This document shows positions 9,294-18,336 of a DNA stretch of 35,870 bases, in pieces (position 1 is the first letter of the stretch; each line of letters starts with the position of its first letter). The translations under genes and the position numbers were made by a program. The stretch covers positions 1-35,870 of the forward strand of contig LKUD01000092.1 in assembly GCA_001412355.1 (NCBI GenBank), written 5' to 3'. The stretch is from Methanoculleus sp. SDB (GTDB taxonomy: Archaea > Halobacteriota > Methanomicrobia > Methanomicrobiales > Methanomicrobiaceae). The notes under the pieces are model-generated. The model worked only from the letters and a program-made list of their open reading frames with translations. It searched no databases and had not been told where the DNA came from.

Positions 9294-9322
9294 TGAATTA
9301 CCATATATCATAGGTCTGACAC

Positions 9323-9331
9323 CCATATAAC
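9323..9331 (-). promoter_or_regulatory. TATA box of carAB
   Basis: GTTATATGG on the minus strand, centred about 35 bases before the chosen carA ATG. Start of transcription is expected near 9302. It decides against the upstream in-frame starts. Confidence 0.5.
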
Positions 9332-9421
9332 GTTCGTGCCGGTTCACTGCCGGAAGGGCGGGACGGACGGAATTGTGCACCAATCAAAGCATCCTAATAC
9401 TCATCCGGGCAAGTACTCTTC

Positions 9422-9757
9422 ATGGAAACGATCACGATCGAGATTATCGGGTTTGAAAATTCACCCTGCGGCCCGTTTCCCTGCGATGAAAGCCGTTCCT
9501 GCGAGCTTGAAGCCTGTGCTCCCACGGAAAAAATGGTGCCGGCCTCCGAAGCGCTTCACAACCGCCTGAAAGAGCTTTACGGCGATCGCATCATTGTAAA
9601 AGTCACCCTTCTTGATAACGGGATACCGGATTACGTGCAGAAGATCATCGAGGAGCGTCATCCCCCGATCCCTATCGTACTCATCAACGGATCAGTGACG
9701 CCGCTCGGGCGGATCTCACTCCCGCTCGTGAAAAAACATCTCGAGCCGCTTCTCTGA
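9422..9757 (+). CDS. Thioredoxin-fold protein with four N-terminal cysteines
   Basis: Small cytoplasmic protein of 111 residues. It has a thioredoxin-like pattern: an N-terminal strand ITIEIIGF followed at once by cysteines, a second strand RIIVKVTLLD, and a third strand preceded by prolines, PPIPIVLINGSVTPLGRISLP, with the likely cis-proline before the strand. Four cysteines, Cys16, Cys21, Cys27 and Cys32, lie in CGPFPCDESRSCELEAC, not the usual CxxC pair, so it could bind metal or an Fe-S cluster, or run a relay of disulfides. I cannot name the family with certainty. It is a single gene, divergent from carA and convergent with the carbonic anhydrase gene. Confidence 0.8.
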   Translation: METITIEIIGFENSPCGPFPCDESRSCELEACAPTEKMVPASEALHNRLKELYGDRIIVKVTLLDNGIPDYVQKIIEERHPPIPIVLINGSVTPLGRISLPLVKKHLEPLL

Positions 9758-9758
9758 T

Positions 9759-9789
9759 AAAAAAAAATGATGCCGAACCACGGCATCAT
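9759..9789 (-). terminator. Hairpin plus T-run terminator of the carbonic anhydrase gene
   Basis: A perfect 9-bp inverted repeat (9767-9775 and 9781-9789, loop AACCA) is followed on the minus strand by nine T residues (9759-9767). The stem includes the carbonic anhydrase stop codon. It resembles a bacterial intrinsic terminator and separates two convergent genes. Confidence 0.65.
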
Positions 9790-10370
9790 GCGATTTTCTT
9801 CAGCTCTCCGGTCTCAAGATCGTAATAAAGGCCGTGCAGCGCGATTCTTCCCTCGGTTTCGGCTTCTTTTACAAGATTGTACGACCGGAGATGCTCGAGC
9901 TGGAGCTTGATGTTTCCGTATTCGATAAGGCGCATCCGTTCCTTTTCCTGCTCGGGTGTTGAGGGAGATCCGATGACCGCATCTGCCTTTTCAACGACAC
10001 CTTCGGCATTTTTCAGCCACTGCGGGACATAGGTATCCCCCGCCGCACCTTTGTCGAGCGCCTTCATCGCCCCGCAGTCCGAATGTCCGTATACGACGAT
10101 GTCCTGCACTTTCAGGTGTTTAACCGCGTACTCGAGTACGGTGGCAAAATTCAGGTCGTTTTCCGGGGCGATATTGCCGATATTGCGGTGCACGAAGATC
10201 TCACCCATCTTTGCGCCTGCGACACGCTCCGGATTGACGCGGGAATCCGAGCAGCCGATCCAGAGAGCGGTCGGGCTCTGCCCGCGGGCAAGTTTCTGGT
10301 AATAATCATAATCCTTTTTAAAATCTTCAGCGATAAACCGCTTGTTTCCTTCAAGGAATTTCTCAATCAT
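9786..10370 (-). CDS. cab: Beta-class carbonic anhydrase
   Basis: Interconverts CO2 and bicarbonate, useful where CO2 is the carbon and electron acceptor and where CarB needs bicarbonate. The 194-residue protein has the beta-class zinc ligands Cys40, His96 and Cys99, with the Asp42-Arg44 dyad in CSDSRVNPE, and HSDCGAM. HRNIGNIAPE is the other family hallmark. The length is close to the archaeal Cab enzyme. A ribosome site GAGGGTG precedes ATG 10370 by five bases, and ATTAAATG near 10444-10453 on the minus strand may be its promoter, so it need not depend on the ilvD transcript, 113 bases upstream. Confidence 0.95.
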   Translation of the reverse strand: MIEKFLEGNKRFIAEDFKKDYDYYQKLARGQSPTALWIGCSDSRVNPERVAGAKMGEIFVHRNIGNIAPENDLNFATVLEYAVKHLKVQDIVVYGHSDCGAMKALDKGAAGDTYVPQWLKNAEGVVEKADAVIGSPSTPEQEKERMRLIEYGNIKLQLEHLRSYNLVKEAETEGRIALHGLYYDLETGELKKIA

Positions 10371-10483
10371 GAAAACACCCTCTCATCGTTCTTCAGGCGT
10401 GCAGACGGCGCAACGCCGGCATACCGACATGAGGCACCGACGCATTTAATGATTCGGATATGAAATGCTGCAAAAATTGGGGG

Positions 10484-12127
10484 TTATTTCAGCACAGCGC
10501 CACGATGTGCCTGCCCGACCTTTTCGGCATACCGGGCAAGCACCCCCGAGAGCTCCCGTTCGACCGGATTCCAGCGCGCTTTCCGTTCCGAAAGCTCATC
10601 CCCGTCGACGAGGAGGTCAATCGTCCGTGCAAAGAGGTCGATTGCGATCAGGTCACCCTCGCGCACATGCGCTATCGGACCTCCGATCGCGGCTTCGGGA
10701 GCCACATGGCCGATGCAGGGGCCGCGTGTACCGCCCGAGAACCGCCCGTCGGTAACCAGTGCTACCCGTGTCATGCCGAGACCCATCAGCGCCGATGTGG
10801 GGGAGAGCATCTCCGGCATCCCCGGAGCACCGCGGGGACCTTCGTACCGGATGACGAGGACGTCCTCTTCCCGGATCTGCCTTGATAATATCGCTTTCAT
10901 CGCTTCCTCTTCCCCGGCAAAGACCCGCGCAGGCCCGGTATGCCGCCACATGTCTTCGTTTACCGCGGCGGATTTGATGACGCACCCGTCGGGTGCAAGC
11001 GAACCCTTCAGGATCTTCAGCCCCCCTGCGGCATGCACCGGCCGGTCGAGCGGCCAGATTACGGTCTCGTCGTGAACGGTCGCCGTCTCCGCGATCTGCA
11101 CCGTGGATTTTCCCGAAACCGTCAGCGTATCCTCGAGAAGGCCGGAGAGCCGGGAAAAGACAGCGGGTATCCCGCCCGCCCGATAAAGCGTCTGCATGGA
11201 ATGCGGGCCACCGGGCTGCATGTGGCAGATATGGGGCACTTTTTCGGCAATCCGGTTGAAATCGTCAAGGGAAAGCGGAATTCCCGCCTCTTCGGCGATT
11301 GCCATCAGGTGGAGGACGGTGTTCGTCGATCCGCCGAGGGCCATGTCGACGCGGATGGCGTTTTGCATGCCTGCATGGGTGACAATGCTTCGGGGAGTCA
11401 CGCCGCCCTCGACGAGTGCCATTATCCGCTCGCCGCTTTCACGGGCAATTCGCAGTTTGGCGGCATCCACCGCAGGGATTGCGGCGCATCCCGGCAGGGA
11501 CATGCCCATCGCCTCGGTCATGCACGCCATGGTATTTGCCGTATAGAGGCCCTGGCAGCTGCCGCACCCGGGCATGGCGCAGGTTTCGAGGGTGCGAAGC
11601 TCGTCCTCGCTTATCTCACCTGCCGCCACCTTCCCGACTGCTTCGAAGACATCGATAAGAGAGAGATCACGTCCCCCGGCAAAACCGGTGAGCATCGGGC
11701 CCCCGGTTACGACCAGCGCGGGGATGTTGCAGCGCACTGCCGCCATCAGCATGCCCGGCACAATCTTGTCGCAGGTGCAGAGGCAGACCAGCCCGTCGAA
11801 CCGGTGGGCCTCCACCATCAGTTCGACGGAGTCGGCGATATTTTCACGGGAGGGAAGAGAATACCGCATTCCCTCGTGGCCCATGGCGATCCCGTCGCAG
11901 ATGCCGATAGTATTGAATTCAAACGGCGTGCCTCCGCCGGCAGCAATGCCTTCCCTGATTTTCTCTGCGAGCGTCCTTAAGTGCACATGCCCGGGCACCA
12001 CGGTATTCCAGGAATTGGCGATTCCGATGAACGGGAGGTCCATCTCCCCGTCCGTCACCCCGAGCGACCTGAGCAGAGACCGGTTGGGAGCACGGACATA
12101 CCCTTTTTTCACATCATCGCTGCGCAT
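10484..12127 (-). CDS. ilvD: Dihydroxy-acid dehydratase
   Basis: Dehydrates dihydroxy-isovalerate and its methylvalerate homologue in valine, leucine and isoleucine synthesis; a cytoplasmic Fe-S enzyme. The 547 residues match the family length. Seen are PGHVHL (45-50), the Cys119-Asp120-Lys121 motif, the CGSC pair Cys188/Cys191, [10 protein letters not shown], and the C-terminal [25 protein letters not shown]. The start codon at 12127 is preceded by few bases without a clear ribosome site; CTTATGAG on the minus strand near 12149-12156 could be a TATA box giving a leaderless mRNA. No other ilv gene is nearby. Confidence 0.96.
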   Translation of the reverse strand: MRSDDVKKGYVRAPNRSLLRSLGVTDGEMDLPFIGIANSWNTVVPGHVHLRTLAEKIREGIAAGGGTPFEFNTIGICDGIAMGHEGMRYSLPSRENIADSVELMVEAHRFDGLVCLCTCDKIVPGMLMAAVRCNIPALVVTGGPMLTGFAGGRDLSLIDVFEAVGKVAAGEISEDELRTLETCAMPGCGSCQGLYTANTMACMTEAMGMSLPGCAAIPAVDAAKLRIARESGERIMALVEGGVTPRSIVTHAGMQNAIRVDMALGGSTNTVLHLMAIAEEAGIPLSLDDFNRIAEKVPHICHMQPGGPHSMQTLYRAGGIPAVFSRLSGLLEDTLTVSGKSTVQIAETATVHDETVIWPLDRPVHAAGGLKILKGSLAPDGCVIKSAAVNEDMWRHTGPARVFAGEEEAMKAILSRQIREEDVLVIRYEGPRGAPGMPEMLSPTSALMGLGMTRVALVTDGRFSGGTRGPCIGHVAPEAAIGGPIAHVREGDLIAIDLFARTIDLLVDGDELSERKARWNPVERELSGVLARYAEKVGQAHRGAVLK

Positions 12128-12267
12128 ATCACGTCATATGCTGGCGACTCATAAGAGGGTTTGGCATAAACCCCGGCTAAAACGAAAATCGGCAGTATCC
12201 ATGGAGTCCGCCCCCGCCAGGGCGGCACGTCCGGACAGTATCCTTCCGCCGACAGAGCGTACCTCCG
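12128..12267. other. Gap between ilvD and a small ORF
   Basis: About 140 bases without a gene that I can support. It holds a GC-rich inverted repeat CCGCCC-CCGCCA-GGGCGG around 12209-12226, which might end the small upstream transcript, and the presumed ilvD promoter. Confidence 0.3.
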
Positions 12268-12411
12268 TCAGTCGGGAAGGACATCCCACATCTCGAGGAT
12301 CGTCTCGAGATCGGAATCCTGCTGAAGAATTACCTCAGCACCCGGTTTCCAGTCCGTTCCGGGGGTAAAAACGGATGCGAACCATTCGCCGGGTTCAGGC
12401 AGACCAAACAT
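12268..12411 (-). CDS. 47-residue acidic small protein of unknown function
   Basis: Not recognised. The ATG at 12411 opens a 47-residue frame beginning MFGLPEPGEWFASVFTPG and ending in an acidic helix-like stretch, DSDLETILEMWDVLPD. It has three Trp and no Cys or strong hydrophobic helix, so it is probably soluble. An AT-rich element TTTAAATAATATATG on the minus strand at 12432-12446 lies 21-35 bases before the ATG, predicting a leaderless mRNA. It follows cobA on the same strand by 54 bases. A dedicated promoter and clean coding pattern support a real gene; its size means it can be missed by gene callers. Confidence 0.58.
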   Translation of the reverse strand: MFGLPEPGEWFASVFTPGTDWKPGAEVILQQDSDLETILEMWDVLPD

Positions 12412-12431
12412 GACTGTCTGGTGATTCGCAC

Positions 12432-12446
12432 ATATATTATTTAAAT
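12432..12446 (-). promoter_or_regulatory. TATA element for the 47-residue gene
   Basis: AT-only run TTTAAATAATATAT(G) on the minus strand in the 54-base gap after cobA, correctly spaced for initiation at or next to the ATG at 12411. Confidence 0.5.
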
Positions 12447-12465
12447 ATTTTGTATATAGATATCA

Positions 12466-13200
12466 CTATTGTTTATCGCTGTAGAGGCGCACCACGTCCC
12501 CGATGACGATCACCGCAGGCGGTGCAACCCCCGCCTCCGCGCAACGGCGCCCGATATCCGCAAGAGGTGCCACCGTAACACGCTGATCGGGCCGGAGTCC
12601 GCGTTCGATGACGGCAACCGGCGTTTCGGGATTCTTGCCGTTTTCGATAAGCGATGCGGCAATAACAGGCAGGTTTTTCACGCCCATCAGGATCACGATC
12701 GTTCCCCTTGTCTTTGCAAGCCACTGCCAGTTCAGTGCCGACTCGCCCTTCGTCGGGTCTTCATGCCCGGTGAGGATGGTCACCTGCGATGCATATCTCC
12801 GGTGGGTGACCGGGATGCCGACGCATTCGGGCACGGCGATGGCGCTGGAGATGCCGGGGATTATTTCCACGGAAATTCCCTGCTCGCGGAGCGTCTCCAT
12901 CTCCTCGCCGCCTCGCCCGAACAGGAACGGATCGCCGCCCTTGAGCCTGACGACGGTTTTCCCCTGCCGTGCCCGCTCGACCATGAGCGCTTCGATCTCA
13001 TCCTGTTCGAGAACGTGATGTCCCCCGAATTTCCCGCAGTCCACCAGTTCGGCCTCCCGGGGCAGAGACGCGAGGATCTCCTCGCCCGGCAGCTGATCAT
13101 ACAGAATGACATCCGCCCCGTCAATCACCTCGCGGGCGCGAAACGTCAGCAGCCCGAGCCCGCCGGGGCCCGAACCGACGAGATACACCTTTCCGTTCAT
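12466..13200 (-). CDS. cobA: Uroporphyrinogen-III C-methyltransferase
   Basis: Transfers two methyl groups from S-adenosylmethionine to uroporphyrinogen III, giving precorrin-2, the branch point to siroheme, F430 and cobamides. The 244-residue protein is a stand-alone SUMT with glycine-rich GSGPGG near residue 9, RLKGGDPFLFGRGGEE, PGISSAIAVPECVGIPVTHR and the C-terminal PAVIVIGDVV. It is not fused to HemD or to the siroheme dehydrogenase. Its start overlaps the hemC stop by four bases (ATGA). Last gene of the six-gene tetrapyrrole operon. Confidence 0.95.
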   Translation of the reverse strand: MNGKVYLVGSGPGGLGLLTFRAREVIDGADVILYDQLPGEEILASLPREAELVDCGKFGGHHVLEQDEIEALMVERARQGKTVVRLKGGDPFLFGRGGEEMETLREQGISVEIIPGISSAIAVPECVGIPVTHRRYASQVTILTGHEDPTKGESALNWQWLAKTRGTIVILMGVKNLPVIAASLIENGKNPETPVAVIERGLRPDQRVTVAPLADIGRRCAEAGVAPPAVIVIGDVVRLYSDKQ

Positions 13201-14081
13201 TGCTTCAACCCCAGTTCGGCACGCGCCTCTTCAATCAGGTCATACGCAAGGGCGCGCAGTTTTTTGCCGATGATGCGTCCGTCGTCGGGTGTTTTTCCCT
13301 CATCCTCGATCCGTTCCCACCGGCTGCCGTCGAGCGCGAGCACCTCGGCGATGAGAAATCCGTTCTGGCAGTAGACTCCCTGCGGCGTAAAGCAGCCCCC
13401 TCCCACTTCTTCCATGACAGCCCGCTCCACGTCCGTGTCCCGCCGCGTTGCCGCATCGTCAAGCATGCCGAACGCCGCTTCGAGATCGGAATCGCGCCGG
13501 CAGACGACCGCGATCGTCCCCTGGTTCGGTGACGGGACAAACCACTGGGGAAGGAGCCGGGTGCCCGGCAGATCGAGGCCCAGACGCTCCATTCCCGCTT
13601 CGGCAAGGACGATGGCGTCATATTCGCCTTCCTTCAGCTTCCGGAGGCGCGTGTCGACATTCCCGCGGAGCGGCCGGATCTCCGCGGCGAGACTGCTCCG
13701 CTGCAGCTGCGCCCTTCGCCGGGTGCTCGACGTCCCGATGACCCGGACATCGTCAAGGTCGGCGTAATGCACGAGAAAATCCGCAGGAGAGTCCCTTGTA
13801 AGCACCGCAGCCGTCACAACGCCGTCCGGACGTTCTGCGGGGATATCCTTCATGCTGTGCACCGCGGCATCGATCTCTCCGGCGAGGATGGCCTCGTCGA
13901 GCGCTCGCACGAACACGCCCTGCCCTCCGATCTCATGGAGGGGGACGCGGGTCTGTTCGTCGCCTTCCGTCGCGATGATCACCGTCTCGGTTTCGATGCC
14001 CGCCCCGGCAAGGCCCTCGCAGACACGGGATGCCTGCGCACGGGCAAGGGCACTCCCCCGTGTCCCGATTTTCACAGGCAT
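13197..14081 (-). CDS. hemC: Porphobilinogen deaminase (hydroxymethylbilane synthase)
   Basis: Condenses four porphobilinogens to hydroxymethylbilane. The 294-residue protein starts [17 protein letters not shown], carries the catalytic Asp79 in HSMKD, the arginine-rich [10 protein letters not shown] and RGNVDTRL motifs, and Cys230 in GGGCFTPQG, which holds the dipyrromethane cofactor. It overlaps hemL by 10 bases and cobA by 4. Usually hemD follows, to close the ring as the III isomer, but none is found in the cluster. Confidence 0.96.
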   Translation of the reverse strand: MPVKIGTRGSALARAQASRVCEGLAGAGIETETVIIATEGDEQTRVPLHEIGGQGVFVRALDEAILAGEIDAAVHSMKDIPAERPDGVVTAAVLTRDSPADFLVHYADLDDVRVIGTSSTRRRAQLQRSSLAAEIRPLRGNVDTRLRKLKEGEYDAIVLAEAGMERLGLDLPGTRLLPQWFVPSPNQGTIAVVCRRDSDLEAAFGMLDDAATRRDTDVERAVMEEVGGGCFTPQGVYCQNGFLIAEVLALDGSRWERIEDEGKTPDDGRIIGKKLRALAYDLIEEARAELGLKQ

Positions 14082-15310
14082 GCGAGATATGCTCCCGTTA
14101 TCGTGTCAAGGTCGCTTTGGGTATGGGCGGCGGAGAGGAAATTCGTCTCGAACTGCGACGGCGGGAGGAATACGCCTTTCGAGCGCATAGCACTCCAGAA
14201 ATGTGCAAATGCCGCAGTATCGCTCTCTTTCGCCTCCCGGTAATTCCGCGGCGGCGTACTTCTGAAGAAGAGCTTGAACATCGATCCGAGCCGTACAAAC
14301 GATCCGCTGCGTGATTCGACCGATTCGGCAATCGCCCGCGTGTTTTCCGCCAGAAGCCCGTAGAGATCCCGGTGCCCGTGCAGCCATGCAAGCGTGGCGC
14401 ACCCTGCCGCAAGGCTCGCCGGATTGCCGCTGAACGTACCGGCCTGGTATACGGGCCCTGACGGGGAGACCATCTCCATAATATCCCGCCGGCCGCCGAA
14501 TGCCCCGATGGGAAGTCCGCCGCCGATGATCTTGCCGAGCGTGGTGAGATCGGGGGTCACGCCGTACATCACCTGCGCCCCGCCGATGCCGAGGCGGTAC
14601 CCCGTGATCACCTCGTCGAAGATCAGGAGGATGCCGTGGTCCGAACAGATCGATCGCACCTCGCGCAGGTACTCCTTGTCAGGGAGTATCGGCCCGATAT
14701 TTCCCATGACCGGTTCGAGGATGAACGCCGCAACGTCATCATGTGCGGACAGCAGCGCTTCGAGGGCCTCCGTATCGTTGAAGGGGACCTGGCGGGTATG
14801 GGCCGTGAGGCCCGGGAGCACTCCCGCGGAGTCGGGCACCCCGAGCGTGGTCGCCCCCGACCCGGCTTTCACGAGCACCGCATCGTGGGCGCCGTGAAAC
14901 CCCCCCTCCACCTTGATGATGTCCTTCTTCTGGGTATATCCCCGTGCGAGCCGTATCGCCGCCATCGTCGCTTCCGAACCGCTGGATACAAACCGGACCA
15001 TATCCATGCCCGGATGATCCGCGGTGATGCGTGCCGCCATCTCCGGCTCCAGCCCGACAGGCGTCCCGTACAGCCATCCCTTGTCAAGCTGCGTAGCGAT
15101 TGCATCGCGTATCGCCGGGTGCGCATGCCCGAGAATCAGGGGGCCGTACGCCATGCAGCAGTCGATATACTCGTCGCCGTCCACCGTTGTCAGCCGCGCC
15201 CCGGAGGCGTGTGCCGTGTAGAAGGGGTACGGCTTGATTGCCCGGACAGGGCTGCTCACGCCGCCGGGCATGAGACCCTGTGCTCGTGTAAACAGATCAG
15301 CGCTCTTCAT
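14072..15310 (-). CDS. hemL: Glutamate-1-semialdehyde 2,1-aminomutase
   Basis: PLP enzyme that converts glutamate-1-semialdehyde to 5-aminolevulinate. The 412-residue protein starts [24 protein letters not shown], which matches the family start, so ATG 15310 is preferred to the in-frame 15337; GGTGG lies six bases upstream. Visible are [26 protein letters not shown] and the PLP lysine Lys260 in [18 protein letters not shown]. It overlaps hemB by 14 bases and hemC by 10. Confidence 0.96.
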   Translation of the reverse strand: MKSADLFTRAQGLMPGGVSSPVRAIKPYPFYTAHASGARLTTVDGDEYIDCCMAYGPLILGHAHPAIRDAIATQLDKGWLYGTPVGLEPEMAARITADHPGMDMVRFVSSGSEATMAAIRLARGYTQKKDIIKVEGGFHGAHDAVLVKAGSGATTLGVPDSAGVLPGLTAHTRQVPFNDTEALEALLSAHDDVAAFILEPVMGNIGPILPDKEYLREVRSICSDHGILLIFDEVITGYRLGIGGAQVMYGVTPDLTTLGKIIGGGLPIGAFGGRRDIMEMVSPSGPVYQAGTFSGNPASLAAGCATLAWLHGHRDLYGLLAENTRAIAESVESRSGSFVRLGSMFKLFFRSTPPRNYREAKESDTAAFAHFWSAMRSKGVFLPPSQFETNFLSAAHTQSDLDTITGAYLACL

Positions 15311-16280
15311 GAAGCCACCCCGCGACATCGCGTGCAAAATAGGTAATAATGAGATCAGCCCCCGCCCGTTTTATGCAGGTGAGGCTTTCAAGAACGGTCT
15401 CCCGCCGGGAAAGCCAGCCCCTGTCCGCCGCCGCGGCAATCATCGCGTACTCGCCGCTCACCTGGTATGCCGCGACAGGGAGCCCGAGTTCCCTCACCGC
15501 GGCAATAATATCGAGATAAAATGATGCGGGCTTGACCATCAGGATGTCAGCGCCTTCCGACCGGTCCAGTTCCGATTCGAGGATCGCCTCACGCCGGTTG
15601 GACGGGGACATCTGGTATGTGCTCCGGTCCCCGAATGAAAACCCGGAGTCTGCCGCTTCGCGGAAAGGGCCATACAGTGCGCTCGCGAACTTCGACGAGT
15701 ATGACATGATCGGGAGATCGGAAAAATCCGCATCGTCAAGTGCACGGCGAATTGCCGCGACCATGCCGTCGAGCATGCACGACGGCGCGACGATATCAGC
15801 CCCGCTTTTCGCGTGGCTGACTGCAATTCGTGCCATCAGGTCGAGGGACGGATCATTGAGAAGATCGGGTCCCTCCAAAGTGTCCCCGACAATGCCGCAA
15901 TGGCCGTGATCGGTATATTCGCAGGCGCAGACATCGGTAATCACCACGAGATCGGGAACCGCCGATTTTATCGCGCGGACGGCAGACTGAATTACTCCGT
16001 CCGCGGCAAAGGCACCGGAGGCCTCGGGATCCTTGGCGCCCGGAATCCCGAACAGAATGACCGCCCGGAGGCCTGCATCCCGGATATCGCGGGCCACAGC
16101 TCCCGCCTCTCCGAGGGGGTACCTGAACTGGCCGGGCATGGACGTGATCGGGACCGGTTCGGATGCGGTTTCATCGAAAAAAAGCGGCATGATCAGATCA
16201 TGTACGCTCAGGGTTGTCTCCCGCACAAGCGGTTGCAGGGATCGCTTTCTCAAACGTCTCATTCGTCTTTCTGGATACAT
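15297..16280 (-). CDS. hemB: Delta-aminolevulinic acid dehydratase (porphobilinogen synthase)
   Basis: Condenses two 5-aminolevulinates to porphobilinogen. In the 327-residue protein the Schiff-base lysines are Lys197 ([17 protein letters not shown]) and Lys250 (MVKPAS). Cys118, Cys120 and Cys128 in [13 protein letters not shown] form the zinc site, so this is the zinc-dependent type. ATG 16280 is chosen because GGGGTGA lies 8 bases upstream and the added residues [12 protein letters not shown] match the conserved arginine-rich N-terminus; ATG 16262 would give an ATGA overlap with hemA but loses part of that motif. With the chosen start it overlaps hemA by 22 bases. Confidence 0.95.
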   Translation of the reverse strand: MYPERRMRRLRKRSLQPLVRETTLSVHDLIMPLFFDETASEPVPITSMPGQFRYPLGEAGAVARDIRDAGLRAVILFGIPGAKDPEASGAFAADGVIQSAVRAIKSAVPDLVVITDVCACEYTDHGHCGIVGDTLEGPDLLNDPSLDLMARIAVSHAKSGADIVAPSCMLDGMVAAIRRALDDADFSDLPIMSYSSKFASALYGPFREAADSGFSFGDRSTYQMSPSNRREAILESELDRSEGADILMVKPASFYLDIIAAVRELGLPVAAYQVSGEYAMIAAAADRGWLSRRETVLESLTCIKRAGADLIITYFARDVAGWLHEER

Positions 16281-17533
16281 AGCGGTTCACCCCGGGTGAT
16301 TGCCTTGACGAGCGCCTCTGCGTACTGCAGTTCACCGCATTCGGCACTCTCACGAATCGAATAGGTTGCATCGACAAGCAGTTTTTTCACGAGAACACGG
16401 GATAAATCGTCCAATATCCCGAGAATATGATCATCGCAGGTGCCAAGGCGGGCAACCGCCTTGTCCCGCTCGCGGACACGGATGGCTTCGGCCCATGTAT
16501 GCAGCCCCGAAAGCGTATCACCCGCGGCAGCGCGGTTTAAGAGCTGGATAAAATGCGAGATCTCCTCCTCGATGAATGCCTCCCCCATCTCGGCCTGCTT
16601 TTTCCGGTTCCTCATATTTTCTTCGCTTAACGACCGGAGATCGTCAATCGTAAACACATGCACGCCCGGAACGGCAGCAACATCCTCCTCCACGTCGCGG
16701 GGCTGGGCGATGTCGATGAGAATGAGGGGGCGCGGCGATTCGTCGAGCGGCCAGTGGCGCTCGTTCATCGCCTGCCTGATGCCCTCGGCATGAATCAGGG
16801 GATGCGGGGCGGCGGTGCACGATATGACGACGTCGGAGAGGGCGATAAACCGGTACATGTTCTCGAGGTTGACCGCTTTCCCGCCGATCTCGTCTGCGAG
16901 CGCGACTGCACGGGCGAATGTCCGGTTCGTGACGTAAATGGCGGTCAGGTGCTGGGCAGCCAGCGCCTGGGTGACGAGCCGCCCCATCTCACCGCTCCCG
17001 ACGACGATGATATGCTTCCCCCGAAGGCTCCCGAGCAGTTTTTCGGCAAGCTTCACGGCAGCTGAGCCTATGGAAACCGCACCGTTGTTTATCTGCGTTC
17101 TCCGCCTGACCTCCACACCCACATGCACCGCTTTCGTGAGGCAGAGATCGGTAATCGTGCTGGTCGAGCCCCGCTCCTGTGCAAACGACATCGCACTTTT
17201 CAGCTGGCCGAGGATCTGGTCTTCACCCACGATCATGGAATCCATGCCCGATGCAAGCCTGAGCAGGTGACGGAGGGCATCGATACCCTCACGAACCCAG
17301 AATCCGCTTTTCCCACGCTCTTTAAGGAACGCTGCAAGAGATTCGGCATCGCCGTGCACGAGGAGTTCGACCCTGTTGCACGTCTGAAGCAGGACGACTC
17401 CCTTAAACCGGGTGCGGGCGTCGGCCAGAAGAGCCGCCTCATCGGCAAACCTGAACTGCTCGAGGACCGCCACGTCGGCGTCATGATGGCTGATGCCTGC
17501 ACAGGCAACCGGTGCATACAGCGTGGATTTCAT
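16259..17533 (-). CDS. hemA: Glutamyl-tRNA reductase
   Basis: NADPH-dependent reduction of glutamyl-tRNA to glutamate-1-semialdehyde, first committed step of the C5 pathway. The 424-residue protein has the catalytic Cys52 in QTCNRVE, GEDQILGQLK, the nucleotide loop VVGSGEMGRL near residues 176-185 and a long C-terminal dimerisation helix region with NRKKQAEMGEAFIEEE. Its start overlaps the sirC stop by four bases. Established control of this family is by heme or protein stability, but nothing in this sequence shows control. Confidence 0.96.
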   Translation of the reverse strand: MKSTLYAPVACAGISHHDADVAVLEQFRFADEAALLADARTRFKGVVLLQTCNRVELLVHGDAESLAAFLKERGKSGFWVREGIDALRHLLRLASGMDSMIVGEDQILGQLKSAMSFAQERGSTSTITDLCLTKAVHVGVEVRRRTQINNGAVSIGSAAVKLAEKLLGSLRGKHIIVVGSGEMGRLVTQALAAQHLTAIYVTNRTFARAVALADEIGGKAVNLENMYRFIALSDVVISCTAAPHPLIHAEGIRQAMNERHWPLDESPRPLILIDIAQPRDVEEDVAAVPGVHVFTIDDLRSLSEENMRNRKKQAEMGEAFIEEEISHFIQLLNRAAAGDTLSGLHTWAEAIRVRERDKAVARLGTCDDHILGILDDLSRVLVKKLLVDATYSIRESAECGELQYAEALVKAITRGEPLCIQKDE

Positions 17534-18153
17534 GGCACGTACTTCCGTATCATCACGTTTCGCACCTCGTCGGGATGGGTTGCGAGCATCGCCCAGATGG
17601 CGTCATCGTTCAGCATGTCCCGGAGAATCCGGGTTCTGTTCCCCTGATCGGGCACTTTTTCCCGAAGCAGGGTACGGAGTTCCTGCTGAAGTGCGATCAT
17701 CCCGTCGAGATGTGCGTATTCATCCTCGATGCGGCGACGAAGCCAGCGTGCGACGGCAGGGCTGCTCCCCCCCGTGCTGACGGCGATTATGTAGTTCTTT
17801 CCCCGTGCGACGGCAGGGAGCGTCACATCGGCAACACCCCCGCCGGCATCATTGAAGAGAACCCCGCCGGCGCGGCAGAGACGCCCGATCCGGGCATTCA
17901 GTGCCGGTGCCGGCGTTGCCGCAACCGCAAGGAATACCTCCGAGAGCATCTCCGCAAGGACGGCGTCGGTGACCGTATCGAGGTCGCACACCAGGCGTGC
18001 AAGAGGCATCTCCTCGAATCCGGGGTGGAATGAACGGCTCACGACAAGCACATCCGCTTCCGGGAGGAAGTGAGCCGCCTTCCGCCTGCCGACTTCGCCG
18101 CCCCCGAAGATGACCACCCGTCTGCCGTGGAGGTTGAGCATGAGGGGGATCAT
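17530..18153 (-). CDS. sirC: Precorrin-2 dehydrogenase / sirohydrochlorin ferrochelatase-like
   Basis: Oxidises precorrin-2 to sirohydrochlorin with NAD+; some members also insert iron. The 207-residue protein starts at ATG 18153 (MIPLMLNLHGRRVVIFGGG), because homology begins there; the frame is open to 18234. The dinucleotide loop FGGGEVGRRKA is at 16-26, followed by VSRSF, the NDAGGGVADVTLPA stretch and the STGGSSPAVARWLRRRIE motif of the CysG N-terminal/Met8p family. It opens the operon sirC-hemA-hemB-hemL-hemC-cobA. In a methanogen the sirohydrochlorin feeds both siroheme and F430. Confidence 0.92.
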   Translation of the reverse strand: MIPLMLNLHGRRVVIFGGGEVGRRKAAHFLPEADVLVVSRSFHPGFEEMPLARLVCDLDTVTDAVLAEMLSEVFLAVAATPAPALNARIGRLCRAGGVLFNDAGGGVADVTLPAVARGKNYIIAVSTGGSSPAVARWLRRRIEDEYAHLDGMIALQQELRTLLREKVPDQGNRTRILRDMLNDDAIWAMLATHPDEVRNVMIRKYVP

Positions 18154-18299
18154 GAAAATATGATTTGTTTCCGCGGAAATTAACATTACGTAAAACATTC
18201 CCGGATAATTCGTATGCAGTTTCTCCCCGTGCATCCGCTATAAATCCGCATGGACATGCAGCAGGGGATCCGGAGTAAATCCGGGTGATTACCGTGGAT

Positions 18300-18308
18300 A
18301 TCTATAAT
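18300..18308 (+). promoter_or_regulatory. TATA box of trkHA
   Basis: ATCTATAATA-type element about 33 bases before the trkH ATG, in the 183-base divergent gap with sirC. Predicted leader is only a few bases, and no ribosome site is seen before the ATG. Confidence 0.5.
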
Positions 18309-18336
18309 ACCTTGCCCCCCGATTCACAGAATACGG

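Noticed and set aside
9294-9383. N-terminal extension of carA
   Set aside because: Not homologous to CarA and upstream of or across the TATA box.
10940-11980. 346-codon plus-strand frame
   Set aside because: Antisense shadow of ilvD, no ribosome site.
18154-18234. N-terminal extension of sirC
   Set aside because: Residues before MIPLMLNLHG are not conserved in the family and lie in the likely promoter region.
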